From Photobacterium sanctipauli (lineage in GTDB: Bacteria > Pseudomonadota > Gammaproteobacteria > Enterobacterales > Vibrionaceae): DNA of 64,000 bases. The notes under the pieces are model-generated. The model searched no databases. It was not told the origin of the DNA and worked only from the letters and a program-made list of their open reading frames with translations. This document shows, in pieces, positions 36,739-46,960 of the stretch. The position numbers and the translations under genes are program-made. The stretch covers positions 62,001 to 126,000 of the forward strand of contig NZ_PYMA01000006.1 in NCBI RefSeq assembly GCF_003026495.1. The letters are read 5' to 3'. The stretch's first letter is position 1; the number at the start of each line of letters is the position of its first letter.

Positions 36739-37188
36739 CTAGCGGGCGGAAGTCATTCGACGGGCAAACTGCAAGGTGGCAAATTCATCCATCAACTTTT
36801 GCTCTTGGCGATCAAGTTGCTGCTGTCGTTCTGTTTGCTTCTTATCTAGCAACCACTCAATCGAGCGGCGCTTCTTGCGTACTTCGTTCCAATGCTCGCT
36901 GCATTGCTCGATCTGCTGTTCAAACTGCTGGCCTGCCGCCTTCTGCTTGACCAGTGTTTCATCAAGTTGGTTGAGGAACTTCTGCAAATGGCCATATTCG
37001 CTGGCCGTCAAACCCTCCTGCCCGCGCACAGACAACTGCTTACAATAATCCAAGCGATATTGTTCAATCTGCTGCAATTGTTGCAAGTAGCTTTGATGCT
37101 CTAGCCGAGCTTGGTTCAGTGCCAATGCCGCCTTGTGCTCATCGTCACGGGTACGCTCGAGAATAAATGCGAGGGCTTCATCGGCCAT
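36739..37188 (-). CDS. fliJ: Flagellar export chaperone/coiled-coil stalk protein FliJ
   Basis: 149 residues, almost wholly a charged, Gln-rich antiparallel coiled coil (for example HKAALALNQARLEHQSYLQQLQQIEQYRLDYCKQL and the C-terminal RSIEWLLDKKQTERQQQLDRQEQKLMDEFATLQF). FliJ sits in the FliI hexamer like the gamma stalk of F1 and acts on FlhA. Follows fliI by 44 bp and ends the fliE-J run. Confidence 0.92.
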   Translation of the reverse strand: MADEALAFILERTRDDEHKAALALNQARLEHQSYLQQLQQIEQYRLDYCKQLSVRGQEGLTASEYGHLQKFLNQLDETLVKQKAAGQQFEQQIEQCSEHWNEVRKKRRSIEWLLDKKQTERQQQLDRQEQKLMDEFATLQFARRMTSAR

Positions 37189-37232
37189 GTGCTTTTCTTC
37201 CTTTATTGATATAACCAGCCGCTAAATTCATT

Positions 37233-38555
37233 TTACGAGCCACTAAGAATAGAGCGCAGCATGTTAACGCACATCTCGTAAGGAACAGACTCCTTCATCT
37301 GCTGCTGGAGGTAACCGTCCAATTTCGGTTTAAAGGTAAACGCCTGATCAATCCCCTGATCAGTACCTGGCTTATAGGCACCAATAGAAACCAGATCCTG
37401 GTTCTTGCGGCAAATCGACAAAATTTGGCGTACCGCCTTGGACATCAACATGTGCTCTTCGCTGACAATCGCTGGCATCACTCGGCTCACAGAGCGCTCG
37501 ACATCAATCGCCGGATAATGGCCGGCATCCGCCATTTCACGGGAAAGTACAATATGACCATCCAGGATAGCCCTTGAGGCATCGGCTATCGGATCTTGCA
37601 GATCATCACCTTCGGTCAATACCGTAAAAAATGCCGTAATAGATCCTTGGTGCTCACCGCCATTACCGGCCCGCTCCACCAAGGCAGGCAACTTGGCAAA
37701 CACCGACGGCGGGTAGCCTTTGGTTGCCGGCGGCTCACCCACTGAAAGGGCTATCTCACGCTGCGCTTGGGCAAAACGGGTGAGCGAATCCATCAATAGC
37801 AGCACATCCAAGCCTTGATCCCGGAAGTACTCGGCAATGGTGAGTGCCGTCTGGCACCCTTTTAAACGCATCAATGGCGAGGCATCAGCGGGGGCTGCAA
37901 CCACGACTGCACGCTGGCGGCCTTCCGTCCCCAAAATTTCGTCAATAAATTCTTTTACTTCTCGGCCACGCTCACCAATCAGGCCGACTACCACCACCTG
38001 GGCCGTGGTGCCCCGGGTCATCATGCCCAAGGTCACCGACTTACCAACACCTGAGCCGGCAAACAAGCCAATCCGCTGCCCTTTACCGACCGTCAACAGG
38101 CCATTGATTGCCTTCAAGCCAACATCAAGCGGCTCTTTGATCGGCTTTCTTGCCAGTGGGTTAATCGGCTCGGCATTAAATGACGCGCGATCAGCCGTAT
38201 AGATAGGCCCTAGCCCATCGAGCGGGTTACCGACCCCGTCAATCACTCGCCCGAGCAACTCCATACCCACAGGCAAACCGCTCGCATGCAAGATAGGCGT
38301 GACCTTCGCGCCCGGCATCACCCCGGTTAGCTGCTCGCTAGGCATCAAAAATAAGGTTTCGCCCGAGAAGCCAACCACTTCCGCTTCCATCTCGCCATTA
38401 AGGGTTTCGACTTTACATAAGCTGCCGACTGGCGCGCGGCAGCCGACCGCTTCTAGGGTCAAGCCAACGACACGCACCAAGCGGCCAGACGCCACCGGAC
38501 GGCAAGCCGTATTTTGGGTTTGATAGCGGGAGAGGCGCTGTGCCAACGATGCCAT
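37233..38555 (-). CDS. fliI: Flagellar export ATPase FliI
   Basis: 440 residues. Seen: Walker [16 protein letters not shown], Walker [24 protein letters not shown], and the conserved [25 protein letters not shown]. Related to F1-beta, it energises substrate docking at the export gate. The start overlaps the fliH stop (TAATG), consistent with stoichiometric FliH-FliI. Confidence 0.98.
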   Translation of the reverse strand: MASLAQRLSRYQTQNTACRPVASGRLVRVVGLTLEAVGCRAPVGSLCKVETLNGEMEAEVVGFSGETLFLMPSEQLTGVMPGAKVTPILHASGLPVGMELLGRVIDGVGNPLDGLGPIYTADRASFNAEPINPLARKPIKEPLDVGLKAINGLLTVGKGQRIGLFAGSGVGKSVTLGMMTRGTTAQVVVVGLIGERGREVKEFIDEILGTEGRQRAVVVAAPADASPLMRLKGCQTALTIAEYFRDQGLDVLLLMDSLTRFAQAQREIALSVGEPPATKGYPPSVFAKLPALVERAGNGGEHQGSITAFFTVLTEGDDLQDPIADASRAILDGHIVLSREMADAGHYPAIDVERSVSRVMPAIVSEEHMLMSKAVRQILSICRKNQDLVSIGAYKPGTDQGIDQAFTFKPKLDGYLQQQMKESVPYEMCVNMLRSILSGS

Positions 38556-39358
38556 TACTGGCCTCCGGCAGGCAACTGACTGTTAATACCGCTAAATTGC
38601 TTGAGAAGATGGCGAATGCGCTCTTCTAGTTGGTAGTCGACACTTGAGTCACCAGAGTGAACCTGAAGATCGCCCCGGCTCATCGCAGGCTCAGCCTGTA
38701 GCGACCATTTGCGCTCAGCTAGGTTATCCTCGCCGTAAGCATCCTTGACCAGAGCCAAATCATCCGGATGCAGGCTCAATGTAATTTGCTGTCCGGCAAC
38801 CGGCAGTGTTGCCACCACTTCCCGCACGGTATTGAGGATCACCTGCGGGTTAGTTTGAACTTCGACCCGGATCAGCTCCCGGGCCAAGCTTGTTACCATT
38901 TGGATAACTTGCTCTTCAACTGCGCTGTCGACTTGCTGCAGTGGATTGGCCATCTTCTCAACTAACTGAGTCAAAAAACCAACCTGCTCGTCAATACGCT
39001 GCTGGCCTTGCTCAAGACCTTGTGCCAAGCCTTGTTCAAGCCCCTGAGCCAAGCCTTGCTCTAAGCCTTGTGCCGTACCCTGCTCCAAGCCTTGCACAAG
39101 ACCGGCCTCACGTCCCTCAGCCAACCCTTCTTCGTAGGCAGATTGGCGGATCTCTTCAAGATCGGCCGCCGTCAGCGGCGGAGGGCCTTGCTCTTCCTCT
39201 TCCTCCATTGGCTGTGAATGCCATTGGGGATCATAGTTAAGTGCATTGTCGGTAACTTGCGGATTCTCATCGGCATAGTCCGGATACGCCCAACGCTCAA
39301 GCTCTTCCGCCTGATGCTCGGCTACCCGCATAAACCCACGACGACGCTCAGTTGTCAT
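38555..39358 (-). CDS. fliH: Flagellar export ATPase regulator FliH, with an extended GxxxG repeat
   Basis: 267 residues. Seen: acidic N-terminal region with [27 protein letters not shown], an uninterrupted run of eleven glycines at four-residue spacing (residues 78-118, units such as LEQGLAQG), then the C-terminal FliI-binding domain ([21 protein letters not shown]). FliH holds FliI inactive and links it to FliN. GxxxG repeats are a known FliH trait; this one is long and nearly perfect. Confidence 0.95.
   Translation of the reverse strand: MTTERRRGFMRVAEHQAEELERWAYPDYADENPQVTDNALNYDPQWHSQPMEEEEEQGPPPLTAADLEEIRQSAYEEGLAEGREAGLVQGLEQGTAQGLEQGLAQGLEQGLAQGLEQGQQRIDEQVGFLTQLVEKMANPLQQVDSAVEEQVIQMVTSLARELIRVEVQTNPQVILNTVREVVATLPVAGQQITLSLHPDDLALVKDAYGEDNLAERKWSLQAEPAMSRGDLQVHSGDSSVDYQLEERIRHLLKQFSGINSQLPAGGQ
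39005..39127 (-). repeat. In-frame short repeat encoding GxxxG array in FliH
   Basis: DNA repeats of 12 and 24 bp (sense-strand units coding for GLEQ and GLAQ) cover residues 78-118 of FliH. The repetition visible in the DNA itself suggests recent expansion by slippage or unequal exchange, so copy number may vary among strains. Confidence 0.75.
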
Positions 39359-39396
39359 GGCGATTTACCGTGCTTGAAAAACGCTGCTGGCAGGAC

Positions 39397-40437
39397 TTAT
39401 AGGAACTCATCTGCGCCTCCGCCTGTGAGCATCAGCTCGCCAGAGTCAGCCAAGCGGCGGGCAATAGATAGGATTTCTTTCTGGGCCGCTTCCACATCCG
39501 CGACACGGATTGGTCCCATGGCTTCCAGATCATCTTGCAACATTTCAGCCGCACGCTTAGACATATTACGCAAGATTTTTTCGCGCAACATATCGTCGGC
39601 ACCCTTAAGGGCTTTCTGCAATAGGTCTTGCGGCACATCACGCAGCAATGTTTGGATACCACGATCGTCGACTTCGGCAAGGTTGTCGAACACGAACATC
39701 AGATCTTCAATCTGGGTAGCCATGTCTTCATCGTTCTCGCGAATGCTATCCATCAACAAGCCTTCGACATTGTTGTCTAGGTAGTTCATGATTTCTGCCG
39801 CAGCCTTCAGGCCGCCAATTTTCGCGGCTTGCGCACCGGCTTGACCCGCGAACTGTTTCTCCATGATGTCGTTAAGCTCATGCAGTGCCGCCGGCTGAAC
39901 TTCTTCAAGGTTGGCAATACGCATCATCAGATCCAGTCGAACCCGCTCAGGGAACTGGGCAAGGATTTCCGCCGATTGTTCCGGCTCAAGGTATGACAAA
40001 ACAATGGTCTGGATCTGCGGGTGCTCGTTCAAAATAATGCTGGCAACCTGACGCGGATCCATCCACTTCAATGAGTCCAAGCCACGAGAGCCGCTCCCCA
40101 TCAAAATTTGATCAACGAGGTTGTTGGCCTTATCTTCGCCCAGTGCCGCCACCAGCGTATTACGGACAAAGTCTTCGCTGCCCATACCAATGCTGGTGTA
40201 CTTCTGGATATCCTCAAGAAAATGGCGGTGAACCGCAGAGACTTTTTCCTGATTCAGATCGGCCATGGCCGCCATCACCCCACCCACGCGCTGAACTTGC
40301 TTAGGCTCCAAGTGGCGGATAATACTCGCCGCATCTTGCTCGCTCAGGCTAAGCAGCAAGATTGCCGCCTTATCAGCCCCGGTGAGCGTGGTGATATCAA
40401 ACTTTTTTTCGTCTGTGGTTGCGACTTCGTTAGCCAT
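39397..40437 (-). CDS. fliG: Flagellar motor switch protein FliG
   Basis: 346 residues. Seen: N domain (LTGADKAAILLLSLSEQDAASIIRHLEPKQVQRV), middle domain with EHPQ motif (NEHPQIQTIVLSYLEPEQSAEILAQFPE), and C domain with the charged torque helix (LLRDVPQDLLQKALKGADDMLREKILRNMSKRAAEMLQDDLEAMGPIRVADVE). It binds FliF and contacts the stator. Overlaps fliF by 8 bp. Confidence 0.98.
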   Translation of the reverse strand: MANEVATTDEKKFDITTLTGADKAAILLLSLSEQDAASIIRHLEPKQVQRVGGVMAAMADLNQEKVSAVHRHFLEDIQKYTSIGMGSEDFVRNTLVAALGEDKANNLVDQILMGSGSRGLDSLKWMDPRQVASIILNEHPQIQTIVLSYLEPEQSAEILAQFPERVRLDLMMRIANLEEVQPAALHELNDIMEKQFAGQAGAQAAKIGGLKAAAEIMNYLDNNVEGLLMDSIRENDEDMATQIEDLMFVFDNLAEVDDRGIQTLLRDVPQDLLQKALKGADDMLREKILRNMSKRAAEMLQDDLEAMGPIRVADVEAAQKEILSIARRLADSGELMLTGGGADEFL

Positions 40438-42178
40438 CTTCGTTTACCCAACTTTTCACGACCTGAGCGGCCAGATCCGGTTCATTTGCCACCAGGGCAC
40501 GGACGGCTTTCAGTAGATCTTCATCTTTATGCAGGTTCGGCAAATCCAAACTACTGCTACTTAACTCGAGCGTATCGGCCCCATCCAACTCGGCGCCAAT
40601 CAAATCAATGCCGTCGTTATCACCGGCCAACACTGGCAAGCCATTCTCATCCAACGGCGTACCATCTGCCGCCTGATTCGGGTAAAGCAGCTTGCGCATG
40701 GCCGGACGCACCAGCACCAACATCACAACCACAATCACCAACGCAGCCGCCAACCAACGAACCCACGAACTGAAATTCGGGTGCTCCCAAATTGGCAGAT
40801 CGGCCACAATTTGCTCTTCCGGCAAGGCAAATGGCACAGAAATCACTTCCAGCATATCACCACGGGCTTCCGAGAAACCGACACCGCCCATCAACAGGCG
40901 GGAAATTTTCGCCAGCTCGGCTTCGGTAACAGGCACTCGCGTAATTTCACCGGTTTCCGGGTTAACCACTTGCTTATAGTCAATGGCAACAGAAACAGTT
41001 TGGCGCTGAACAGTGCCGGTTTGGGCACGTTTGTGGCGAATCGTGGTATCTAGTTCGAAGTTACGAGTTGCTTCACGGTGAACCGAACCGTTGTTCGAGC
41101 CGGCACCAGACTGCAAGTCGGCAATATCTTGCGGTATGGCGCTGTCAGCCGGAGGCTGGTTACTCAATGCCCCCGGAATACCAGCTACTACATTACCGTT
41201 GTTGTAATCTTCGAGCGTGTATTCACTACGGGTGGCTGGGGTATTAGGATCGTATTGCTTACGCGTTTCTTCGACGGCACTGAAGTCCATCGATACATCC
41301 ACTTGGGAGGTATAGTTCCCCAGACCCAAAACCGGGATCAGAATAGCGTCAATCTTCTCTCTTAATGCCTGCTCTTGCTTGCGCTCTAACTCATATTCTT
41401 TACGGCGCGCCGTTGCGCTCGGATCTTCGGTACCCGAGCTCAGCAAACGGCCATGCTGGTCGGTTACCGTCACACGGGTCGGCCTAAGGCCAGGCACAGC
41501 GGTTGCCACCATATCAACAATCGAATCAACTTCTTGCTGGCCCAGACTGCCACCGGTGCCCAGCGTCAGGAATACCGTTGCACTCGCTTCCTGGTTATGG
41601 CGTACAAACACACTCTGCTTTGGCATTGCCAGCAAGACTTGCGCTTTACGCACTTGGCGGATCTGCTCGATAGCACGCGCCAGCTGGCGCTCGCGGCTGA
41701 GTTTCAAGCGCTCACGCTCAAGGCGTTGCGAGACACCGAAGCCCATGTCCTGCAGCAGGATATCGTCACCTTCGGCAACACTGTTATTCAAGCCCGCGCG
41801 GGTCATTTCAAGCTTGGTCGAAGAAAAAGAATCGGCTGGCACCCGGATGGTATTGCCATCGAGTGTATAAGGAATTTTTTTCTGGTCGAAATGGTCGAGG
41901 ATCGGGATCAACTCAGCGGTTTCATAGGTGCCAAGCGGGCGCATCTCCGGCTCTTTGATCCAAGAGATAACAAGGACAATCAAGGCTACGCAGATAGCAA
42001 CAGACAGCACCAAGATCACTTGGCGCAATAAGTCGAGGTTGCCAAGCATGCTGTCAACGCGCGAGGCACTCTTCTCTTCTACATCCGAGTTTTGCAGCTC
42101 TAGCTCAGAGTCTGTCACAACAGGTGCAGGCGCATTGCCTGCCACCGCGAGCTCATTGTTGGTTGATGGTTCCGACAC
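40430..42178 (-). CDS. fliF: Flagellar MS-ring protein FliF
   Basis: 582 residues. Seen: two membrane helices (near residues 50-70, VILVLSVAICVALIVLVISW, and near 465-485, WLAAALVIVVVMLVLV), periplasmic ring-building motifs including ARAIEQIRQVRKAQVLLAMPKQSVF and ATVFLTLGTGGSL, and a FliG-binding C-terminal tail (VRALVANEPDLAAQVVKSWVNED). First large structural part of the basal body. Coupled to fliG and 15 bp after fliE. Confidence 0.97.
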   Translation of the reverse strand: MSEPSTNNELAVAGNAPAPVVTDSELELQNSDVEEKSASRVDSMLGNLDLLRQVILVLSVAICVALIVLVISWIKEPEMRPLGTYETAELIPILDHFDQKKIPYTLDGNTIRVPADSFSSTKLEMTRAGLNNSVAEGDDILLQDMGFGVSQRLERERLKLSRERQLARAIEQIRQVRKAQVLLAMPKQSVFVRHNQEASATVFLTLGTGGSLGQQEVDSIVDMVATAVPGLRPTRVTVTDQHGRLLSSGTEDPSATARRKEYELERKQEQALREKIDAILIPVLGLGNYTSQVDVSMDFSAVEETRKQYDPNTPATRSEYTLEDYNNGNVVAGIPGALSNQPPADSAIPQDIADLQSGAGSNNGSVHREATRNFELDTTIRHKRAQTGTVQRQTVSVAIDYKQVVNPETGEITRVPVTEAELAKISRLLMGGVGFSEARGDMLEVISVPFALPEEQIVADLPIWEHPNFSSWVRWLAAALVIVVVMLVLVRPAMRKLLYPNQAADGTPLDENGLPVLAGDNDGIDLIGAELDGADTLELSSSSLDLPNLHKDEDLLKAVRALVANEPDLAAQVVKSWVNEDG

Positions 42179-42193
42179 TCAAAAATTCCTGAC

Positions 42194-42505
42194 TTAAACC
42201 GGCATATTCATTAGTTCTTTGTACGCTTCGACCATTTTATTGCGTACTTGGACGGTCGCTTCAAAAGCCACACTCGACTTGTTTCGGGCGATCATAACAT
42301 CTGACAAAGAAACACTGCGGTCGCCTTGGTCAAAGCGGGTCTGCAACTCACTCGATTGCGACTGCAAGCCGTTCACCGATTTAATCGCATCACCCAGTAC
42401 GGCACCGAAGTCGGCGCTGACTTGCTGCCCGGTGGCAGGACGTGACGCATTCTGTGCTTCCAGCATCATTGCCTGCAGCTCATTCTGTAATCCATTTACC
42501 TTCAT
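42194..42505 (-). CDS. fliE: Flagellar hook-basal body protein FliE
   Basis: 103 residues. Seen: ADFGAVLGDAIKSVNGLQSQSSELQTRFDQGDRSVSLSDVMIARNKSSVAFEATVQVRNKMVEAYKELMNMPV-type sequence, the FliE family end to end. It joins the MS ring to the rod. ATG preceded by GGAG. Heads fliEFGHIJ. No sigma-54 element with correct spacing was found in the 118-bp gap to flrC, which does hold an imperfect hairpin around ACGGC/GCCGT. Confidence 0.95.
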   Translation of the reverse strand: MKVNGLQNELQAMMLEAQNASRPATGQQVSADFGAVLGDAIKSVNGLQSQSSELQTRFDQGDRSVSLSDVMIARNKSSVAFEATVQVRNKMVEAYKELMNMPV

Positions 42506-42623
42506 CTAATGCTCCAGACTGTCAAAAAATTGTCAGTGTAAAATATAAAAAATATATTCTTGGCACACGGCTAATTAACTAATTTATTAGCAGTATGCCG
42601 TAAAATAGTACGCTAAGTGATGC

Positions 42624-44024
42624 TTAAACTGGGATGTCAATTCCAGCATCACGCATTTTCGCCAATTTATAGCGTAATGTGCGCGGGCTGATCCCCAATT
42701 TCTCGGCAACATCTTTACGACGCCCGTTACAGGCAAGAATGGTGTCTAGAATAATGGAAAACTCTTGTTCTCGCAGCTCATTTCCTAACCCTTCTGCAGC
42801 AGCTGGCTGCATCGTGCCCTTTTCTGTTTCTTGAGCAGGGACCACATTCGGCACCACCGCCGACTCAACCACGTGCTGCAAGCCACCCGCATCCAGCCAA
42901 TCTAGCCCTTCGAGCAGGATATGCTCGCAGTGAATGGCATGGCCGTCACACAGGATCAAAGCACGTTGGACAACATTGTCTAGCTCGCGAACATTCCCCG
43001 GCCAGCTGTACTGCTGAAGCTTTGCCAAGGCTGTGTTATCTAGCTGGGGCACGGGCATTCCCTGCTTCATGCAATGGCGCTCGATGAGGTAAGTTGCCAA
43101 CGGGGCAATATCCCCCGTGCGCTCTGCCAATGCAGGCCAGGCAATCGGGAACACATTCAAGCGGTAATACAGATCTTCGCGGAAGTTGCCTTCACTGACG
43201 TATTGTTTAAGGTCGCGGTTACTGGTTGCCAGCACACGAACATCAAGCTTGATACTCTTTCGGCTACCTAGCCGCTCGACTTCACGCTCTTGCAGTACCC
43301 GCAGTAGCTTGGCCTGCAGGTTTAAATCCATTTCGCTAATTTCATCAAGCAAGATGGTGCCTCCCTGCGCTTGCTCGAACTTACCCGGACATGCCTGTAC
43401 CGCACCGGTAAATGCGCCCTTTTCATAACCAAACAGGGTCGCTTCCAGCATGTTATCCGGAATTGCCGCACAGTTAATGGCAACAAACGGCCCATCATGA
43501 CGATTAGAATGGCTGTGGATATAGCGCGACATCACCTCTTTGCCCGAGCCACTCGGCCCCAAGACCATCACGCTCGCATCGGTCTTGGCCACTTTTTCCG
43601 CCAAAGACAATAGCTTGATCGATTTCGGATCGGCCGCTATCGCTTGTCCCGATTCAGCTTTAACCGGTGCATAGCGGCTAACCATATTAAGCAAAACTTC
43701 GGGAGCGAAAGGTTTAGCCATGTAATCAATGGCCCCTTCTTTCATCGCCGAAACCGCATCTTCGATATTGGCGTAGGCGGTCATTAGCAACACCGGTAAT
43801 TTAGGCCAATGCTGCTTAATACTGCGCAGCAAACCCAAACCGTCCATGCCTGCCATTTGCACATCGGAAACAACAATATCAACAGGTTCAGACTTCAGTA
43901 ACAACAATGCCTGTTCGGCACTGTCAGCTTCTAGCCACTGATAACCTGCCAGTGCCAGGGTATCGACTAGCGCTTCGCGCAAGCCTTCGTCATCCTCAAC
44001 AACCAATACGCGGCTCTGATTCAT
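42624..44024 (-). CDS. flrC: Sigma-54-dependent flagellar response regulator FlrC
   Basis: 466 residues. Seen: receiver domain with Asp54 (DIVVSDVQMAGMDG), AAA+ domain with Walker A LGPSGSGKEVMSR, the sigma-54 contact loop EKGAFTGAV, Walker B GTILLDEISEMD, and a Fis-type helix-turn-helix at the C-terminus (RKDVAEKLGISPRTLRYKLAKMR). When phosphorylated by FlrB it activates the class III hook-basal body and core flagellin promoters. Overlaps flrB by 4 bp. Confidence 0.96.
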   Translation of the reverse strand: MNQSRVLVVEDDEGLREALVDTLALAGYQWLEADSAEQALLLLKSEPVDIVVSDVQMAGMDGLGLLRSIKQHWPKLPVLLMTAYANIEDAVSAMKEGAIDYMAKPFAPEVLLNMVSRYAPVKAESGQAIAADPKSIKLLSLAEKVAKTDASVMVLGPSGSGKEVMSRYIHSHSNRHDGPFVAINCAAIPDNMLEATLFGYEKGAFTGAVQACPGKFEQAQGGTILLDEISEMDLNLQAKLLRVLQEREVERLGSRKSIKLDVRVLATSNRDLKQYVSEGNFREDLYYRLNVFPIAWPALAERTGDIAPLATYLIERHCMKQGMPVPQLDNTALAKLQQYSWPGNVRELDNVVQRALILCDGHAIHCEHILLEGLDWLDAGGLQHVVESAVVPNVVPAQETEKGTMQPAAAEGLGNELREQEFSIILDTILACNGRRKDVAEKLGISPRTLRYKLAKMRDAGIDIPV

Positions 44025-45094
44025 TGTTGTTCTCCAGTTTTTTGTTCTTGTTGGTTATCAGTTGTCGGACTGTCTGGTGCTATATTCAATTCGGCCAACG
44101 GCAATGTCACTGTAAAGCAGGCCCCTTTCCCTAGCTCTGACTCCAATGACAGCCGCCCCTTGTGGGCATTCACTACCGTCTGCACCACCGCAAGGCCTAG
44201 CCCGGTGCCTTGCTGACGGCTGGTATAAAAGGGTTCAAAAATCTTCTGCTGCATGTCCGGCGCAACACCCGGCCCGTTATCCAACACGGCGATATGTACC
44301 CACTGCTCATGAATAACGGCTTTCAATGCCACCTTACATTGCTTGCCCGCCATCTGAATCGCATTGGTGATCAAGTTACTCACCGCACTTGCCAACGCGT
44401 TGGCATTGCCCAGTATTTCTTGCTGCTCATCATCACAATCAATGCTGAAATCCACCTGATTGCTCAACACTTGGGTCTCGACCATGGCCTCAAGTTCATT
44501 CAGCAAAGTTTCCAGGCTAAAACGCTCAACAACCTTGTTATCACCGCCTTTGGCGAACAGCAGCATGTCATTGACCTGCTTTTCCAGATCATGGAGTCTA
44601 TCAACGAGCTTGGTCTGGAAGCGATCACGCGTTGCCGCATTGAGGTTCGGCGAACCCAAGTTACTGGCATACAACATGGCACTCGACAGCGGCGTCCTCA
44701 CCTGGTGGGCCAAAGACGCAACCATCCTGCCCAGTGACGACAAGCGCTGCATTTCACTGATACGGGACTGCAATAGCCGGGTTTCCGTCATGTCGGTCAT
44801 AAAAATAAGCTGTCCGCTTTCTGACGCGGAAATAGCCAGCTTGACTCGGCGACCATTTCGCAGCGAGACCTCATGGCCATCATCTTCACGGGGCGAGAAA
44901 GCCCGTTGGATCACCTGGAACCAACGCTCACCTTCTAGCGGCTCCCCCAACAAGCGGTAAGCCTCGGGGTTGGCTTCGCGCACGATACCTGCAGAATCAA
45001 GGAAGATCACCCCTGATGGCATCACATCGAAAGCTTGTTGATATCGACCAACTTGTTGTGCCAGTGTACCTAGCGAGGAATGACTCTCTTCCAT
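44021..45094 (-). CDS. flrB: Flagellar two-component sensor kinase FlrB
   Basis: 357 residues with no membrane segment. Seen: a PAS-like N-terminal domain (AFDVMPSGVIFLDSAGIVREANPEA), the phospho-accepting helix GRMVASLAHQVRTPLSSA (His130), and the kinase domain with NLITNAIQMAG, VLDNGPGVAP and GTGLGLAVVQTVV. It phosphorylates FlrC. A sigma-54 element about 50 bp upstream makes flrBC a FlrA-dependent class II operon. Confidence 0.96.
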   Translation of the reverse strand: MEESHSSLGTLAQQVGRYQQAFDVMPSGVIFLDSAGIVREANPEAYRLLGEPLEGERWFQVIQRAFSPREDDGHEVSLRNGRRVKLAISASESGQLIFMTDMTETRLLQSRISEMQRLSSLGRMVASLAHQVRTPLSSAMLYASNLGSPNLNAATRDRFQTKLVDRLHDLEKQVNDMLLFAKGGDNKVVERFSLETLLNELEAMVETQVLSNQVDFSIDCDDEQQEILGNANALASAVSNLITNAIQMAGKQCKVALKAVIHEQWVHIAVLDNGPGVAPDMQQKIFEPFYTSRQQGTGLGLAVVQTVVNAHKGRLSLESELGKGACFTVTLPLAELNIAPDSPTTDNQQEQKTGEQQ

Positions 45095-45140
45095 TGAATA
45101 CCCGAAATACGCGCAAAAATATAATTACCAATGGTAGGTA

Positions 45141-45156
45141 AGCATAATTTATGCCA
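45141..45156 (-). promoter_or_regulatory. Sigma-54 promoter of flrBC
   Basis: Minus strand reads TGGCATAAATTATGCT: perfect -24 half start (TGGCA), GC at -12 with the correct 10-nt spacing, only the first T of TTGC changed to A. It lies in the flrA-flrB gap about 47 bp before the flrB ATG, as expected for a FlrA-activated operon. Confidence 0.72.
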
Positions 45157-45241
45157 ATAAAAAACTAATTTTATCAGGGTGTTGGAAGTGGGAAAAGAAA
45201 TTTGACGGCGCCAAGAATTTGACACCGCCGGTAGTCACAGC

Positions 45242-46699
45242 CTAGCGAAGTGCTTCTTTGCTCAGGCCATATTTACGCATTTTCTCAACAAGAGTAGTAC
45301 GTCGCATACCCAGCATATCGGCAGCGCGCGCAACGACCCCAGATTGTGCTTCCAATGCCTGTCGGATCATCTCTACTTCAAGTTCAGCGAGCATTTCCTT
45401 CAGATTCAACCCTTCCGGTGGTAAATCGTTCATGCCAGCCTGATCCTCAGGCTCTGCATAATGGCTGGCAAACATGTCAGCCAAAGCGGCACGCTCCTGA
45501 TCTTCGACCGACAAGAAGTTATCCTCCGGCTGGAAATCAGGCAGTTCGCTGTAACGATACTTCATCGGCAAATGGCTCACATCCACCATTTCACCCGGGT
45601 AGAGGATAATCAACCGCTCAATCAAGTTCGCCAGCTCACGGATATTGCCAGGCCAATCGTGATCCATCAAAGAGGTAATCGCACGCGGGGTAAAGTGAAT
45701 AGGCTTCGCCCCTTCAGCTTCCATTCGAGCAAGCAACTCTTGCAGCAGCAACGGAATATCTTCGATGCGCTCACGCAGTGCCGGCATCTCGATTGGGAAA
45801 ACATTCAAGCGGTAGTAAAGATCTTCGCGGAATTTCCCCTCGCTGATCATGTCTTCCAAGTTGCGGTGAGTCGCGGCCACAATACGGACATTCGCCTTGA
45901 TGGTTTCGCTGCCGCCAACACGCTCAAAGCTGCGCTCTTGGAGCACGCGCAGGAGTTTTACCTGCATTGAAGACGGCATATCACCAATTTCATCCAAGAA
46001 CAGCGTGCCGCCCTCGGCTAACTCAAAGCGACCTTTTCGTGCCGAGATCGCGCCGGTAAACGCGCCTTTTTCATGGCCAAACAACTCACTTTCAAGCAAG
46101 TCTGGCGGGATGGCACCACAGTTGACAGGGACAAACGGCCCCTTGCCTCGTGATGAATGGTAATGGATATTACGTGCGACAACTTCTTTACCGGTGCCAG
46201 ATTCACCCAGAATCAGTACGCTGGCATCGGTTGCTGCCACTTGCTCAATCAAATGGCGGATCTGGCTGATCGCTTCGCTGCGGCCAACCATACTACGGAA
46301 TAAGGTATTTTTACGTCCTAGCTGGGGCGTTTGGAATGCGCGTTTACCAAGGAACTCTTGGCAGTGACGAAGGGCATCGGTAAATTGACCATAATGCAAT
46401 GGCAACTCTAAAGACCCCACATAATTGGGTAGCCCAGCCAGCTCACTGTCGTGATTGGCCAATGCAATCACGGGGATGTGGTTATGAATGCGAAGAAAAT
46501 CGAGAATTCGATTCAACAATTTACCGGAACTAATATTACCCAGTAAACAGGCTCCCCACGCATTTTCCCACAGCGAATTATCGACCTCGGATGATGACAA
46601 TGTTTCATGCTGCTCACCAACAAAGTTCAAAATGACACTTAGATCATGGCGATGCTGTTGATCATCATCAATAACGAGAGTTTTAGCTAAAGCTTGCAT
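45242..46699 (-). CDS. flrA: Master flagellar activator FlrA (FleQ family, sigma-54-dependent)
   Basis: 485 residues. Seen: atypical N-terminal FleQ-type domain (ALAKTLVIDDDQQHRHDLSVIL) without a full receiver pocket, AAA+ domain with Walker A LGESGTGKEVVARN, GAFTGA loop (EKGAFTGAIS), Walker B GTLFLDEIGDMP, and a C-terminal Fis-type HTH (VVARAADMLGMRRTTLVEKMRKYG). It stands at the top of the Vibrio hierarchy and binds c-di-GMP in relatives. No clear promoter was recognised upstream. Confidence 0.96.
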   Translation of the reverse strand: MQALAKTLVIDDDQQHRHDLSVILNFVGEQHETLSSSEVDNSLWENAWGACLLGNISSGKLLNRILDFLRIHNHIPVIALANHDSELAGLPNYVGSLELPLHYGQFTDALRHCQEFLGKRAFQTPQLGRKNTLFRSMVGRSEAISQIRHLIEQVAATDASVLILGESGTGKEVVARNIHYHSSRGKGPFVPVNCGAIPPDLLESELFGHEKGAFTGAISARKGRFELAEGGTLFLDEIGDMPSSMQVKLLRVLQERSFERVGGSETIKANVRIVAATHRNLEDMISEGKFREDLYYRLNVFPIEMPALRERIEDIPLLLQELLARMEAEGAKPIHFTPRAITSLMDHDWPGNIRELANLIERLIILYPGEMVDVSHLPMKYRYSELPDFQPEDNFLSVEDQERAALADMFASHYAEPEDQAGMNDLPPEGLNLKEMLAELEVEMIRQALEAQSGVVARAADMLGMRRTTLVEKMRKYGLSKEALR

Positions 46700-46860
46700 A
46701 GGAAAGATATTGCCTGCCTTTATAGGATTTATTCTATTTATGGCTTGTAGACCAAATATGACACCACATTCGGCATTAGTTTACACCGAAAAATGTGAGA
46801 TCACCGAGAACCAACGACCAAATAATTAGGACATTGTAATAAAAGCACAGGATAAGGCAA

Positions 46861-46889
46861 CTGGGGACACGCAAAAGCTGTGACCCCAG
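46861..46889. other. Hairpin downstream of fliS, possible terminator
   Basis: CTGGGGACAC / GTGACCCCAG form a 10-bp stem with one A-A mismatch around a short loop, in the 261-bp fliS-flrA gap. No T-tract follows on the minus strand, so termination is uncertain. The rest of this gap shows no convincing gene. Confidence 0.4.
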
Positions 46890-46960
46890 TACAAAGGAAA
46901 ATACAAACCAGCGTGGATTCTGGCTGTTTTTGACGGTGGGTGCTAACGTACCAAAGGCAA

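Noticed and set aside
39005..39127. CRISPR-like direct repeats
   Set aside because: Units are 12-24 bp, without spacers, and lie in frame within fliH.
46788..46806. CRP site near flrA (AAATGTGAGATCACC)
   Set aside because: The half-sites nearly touch, so the spacing is wrong.
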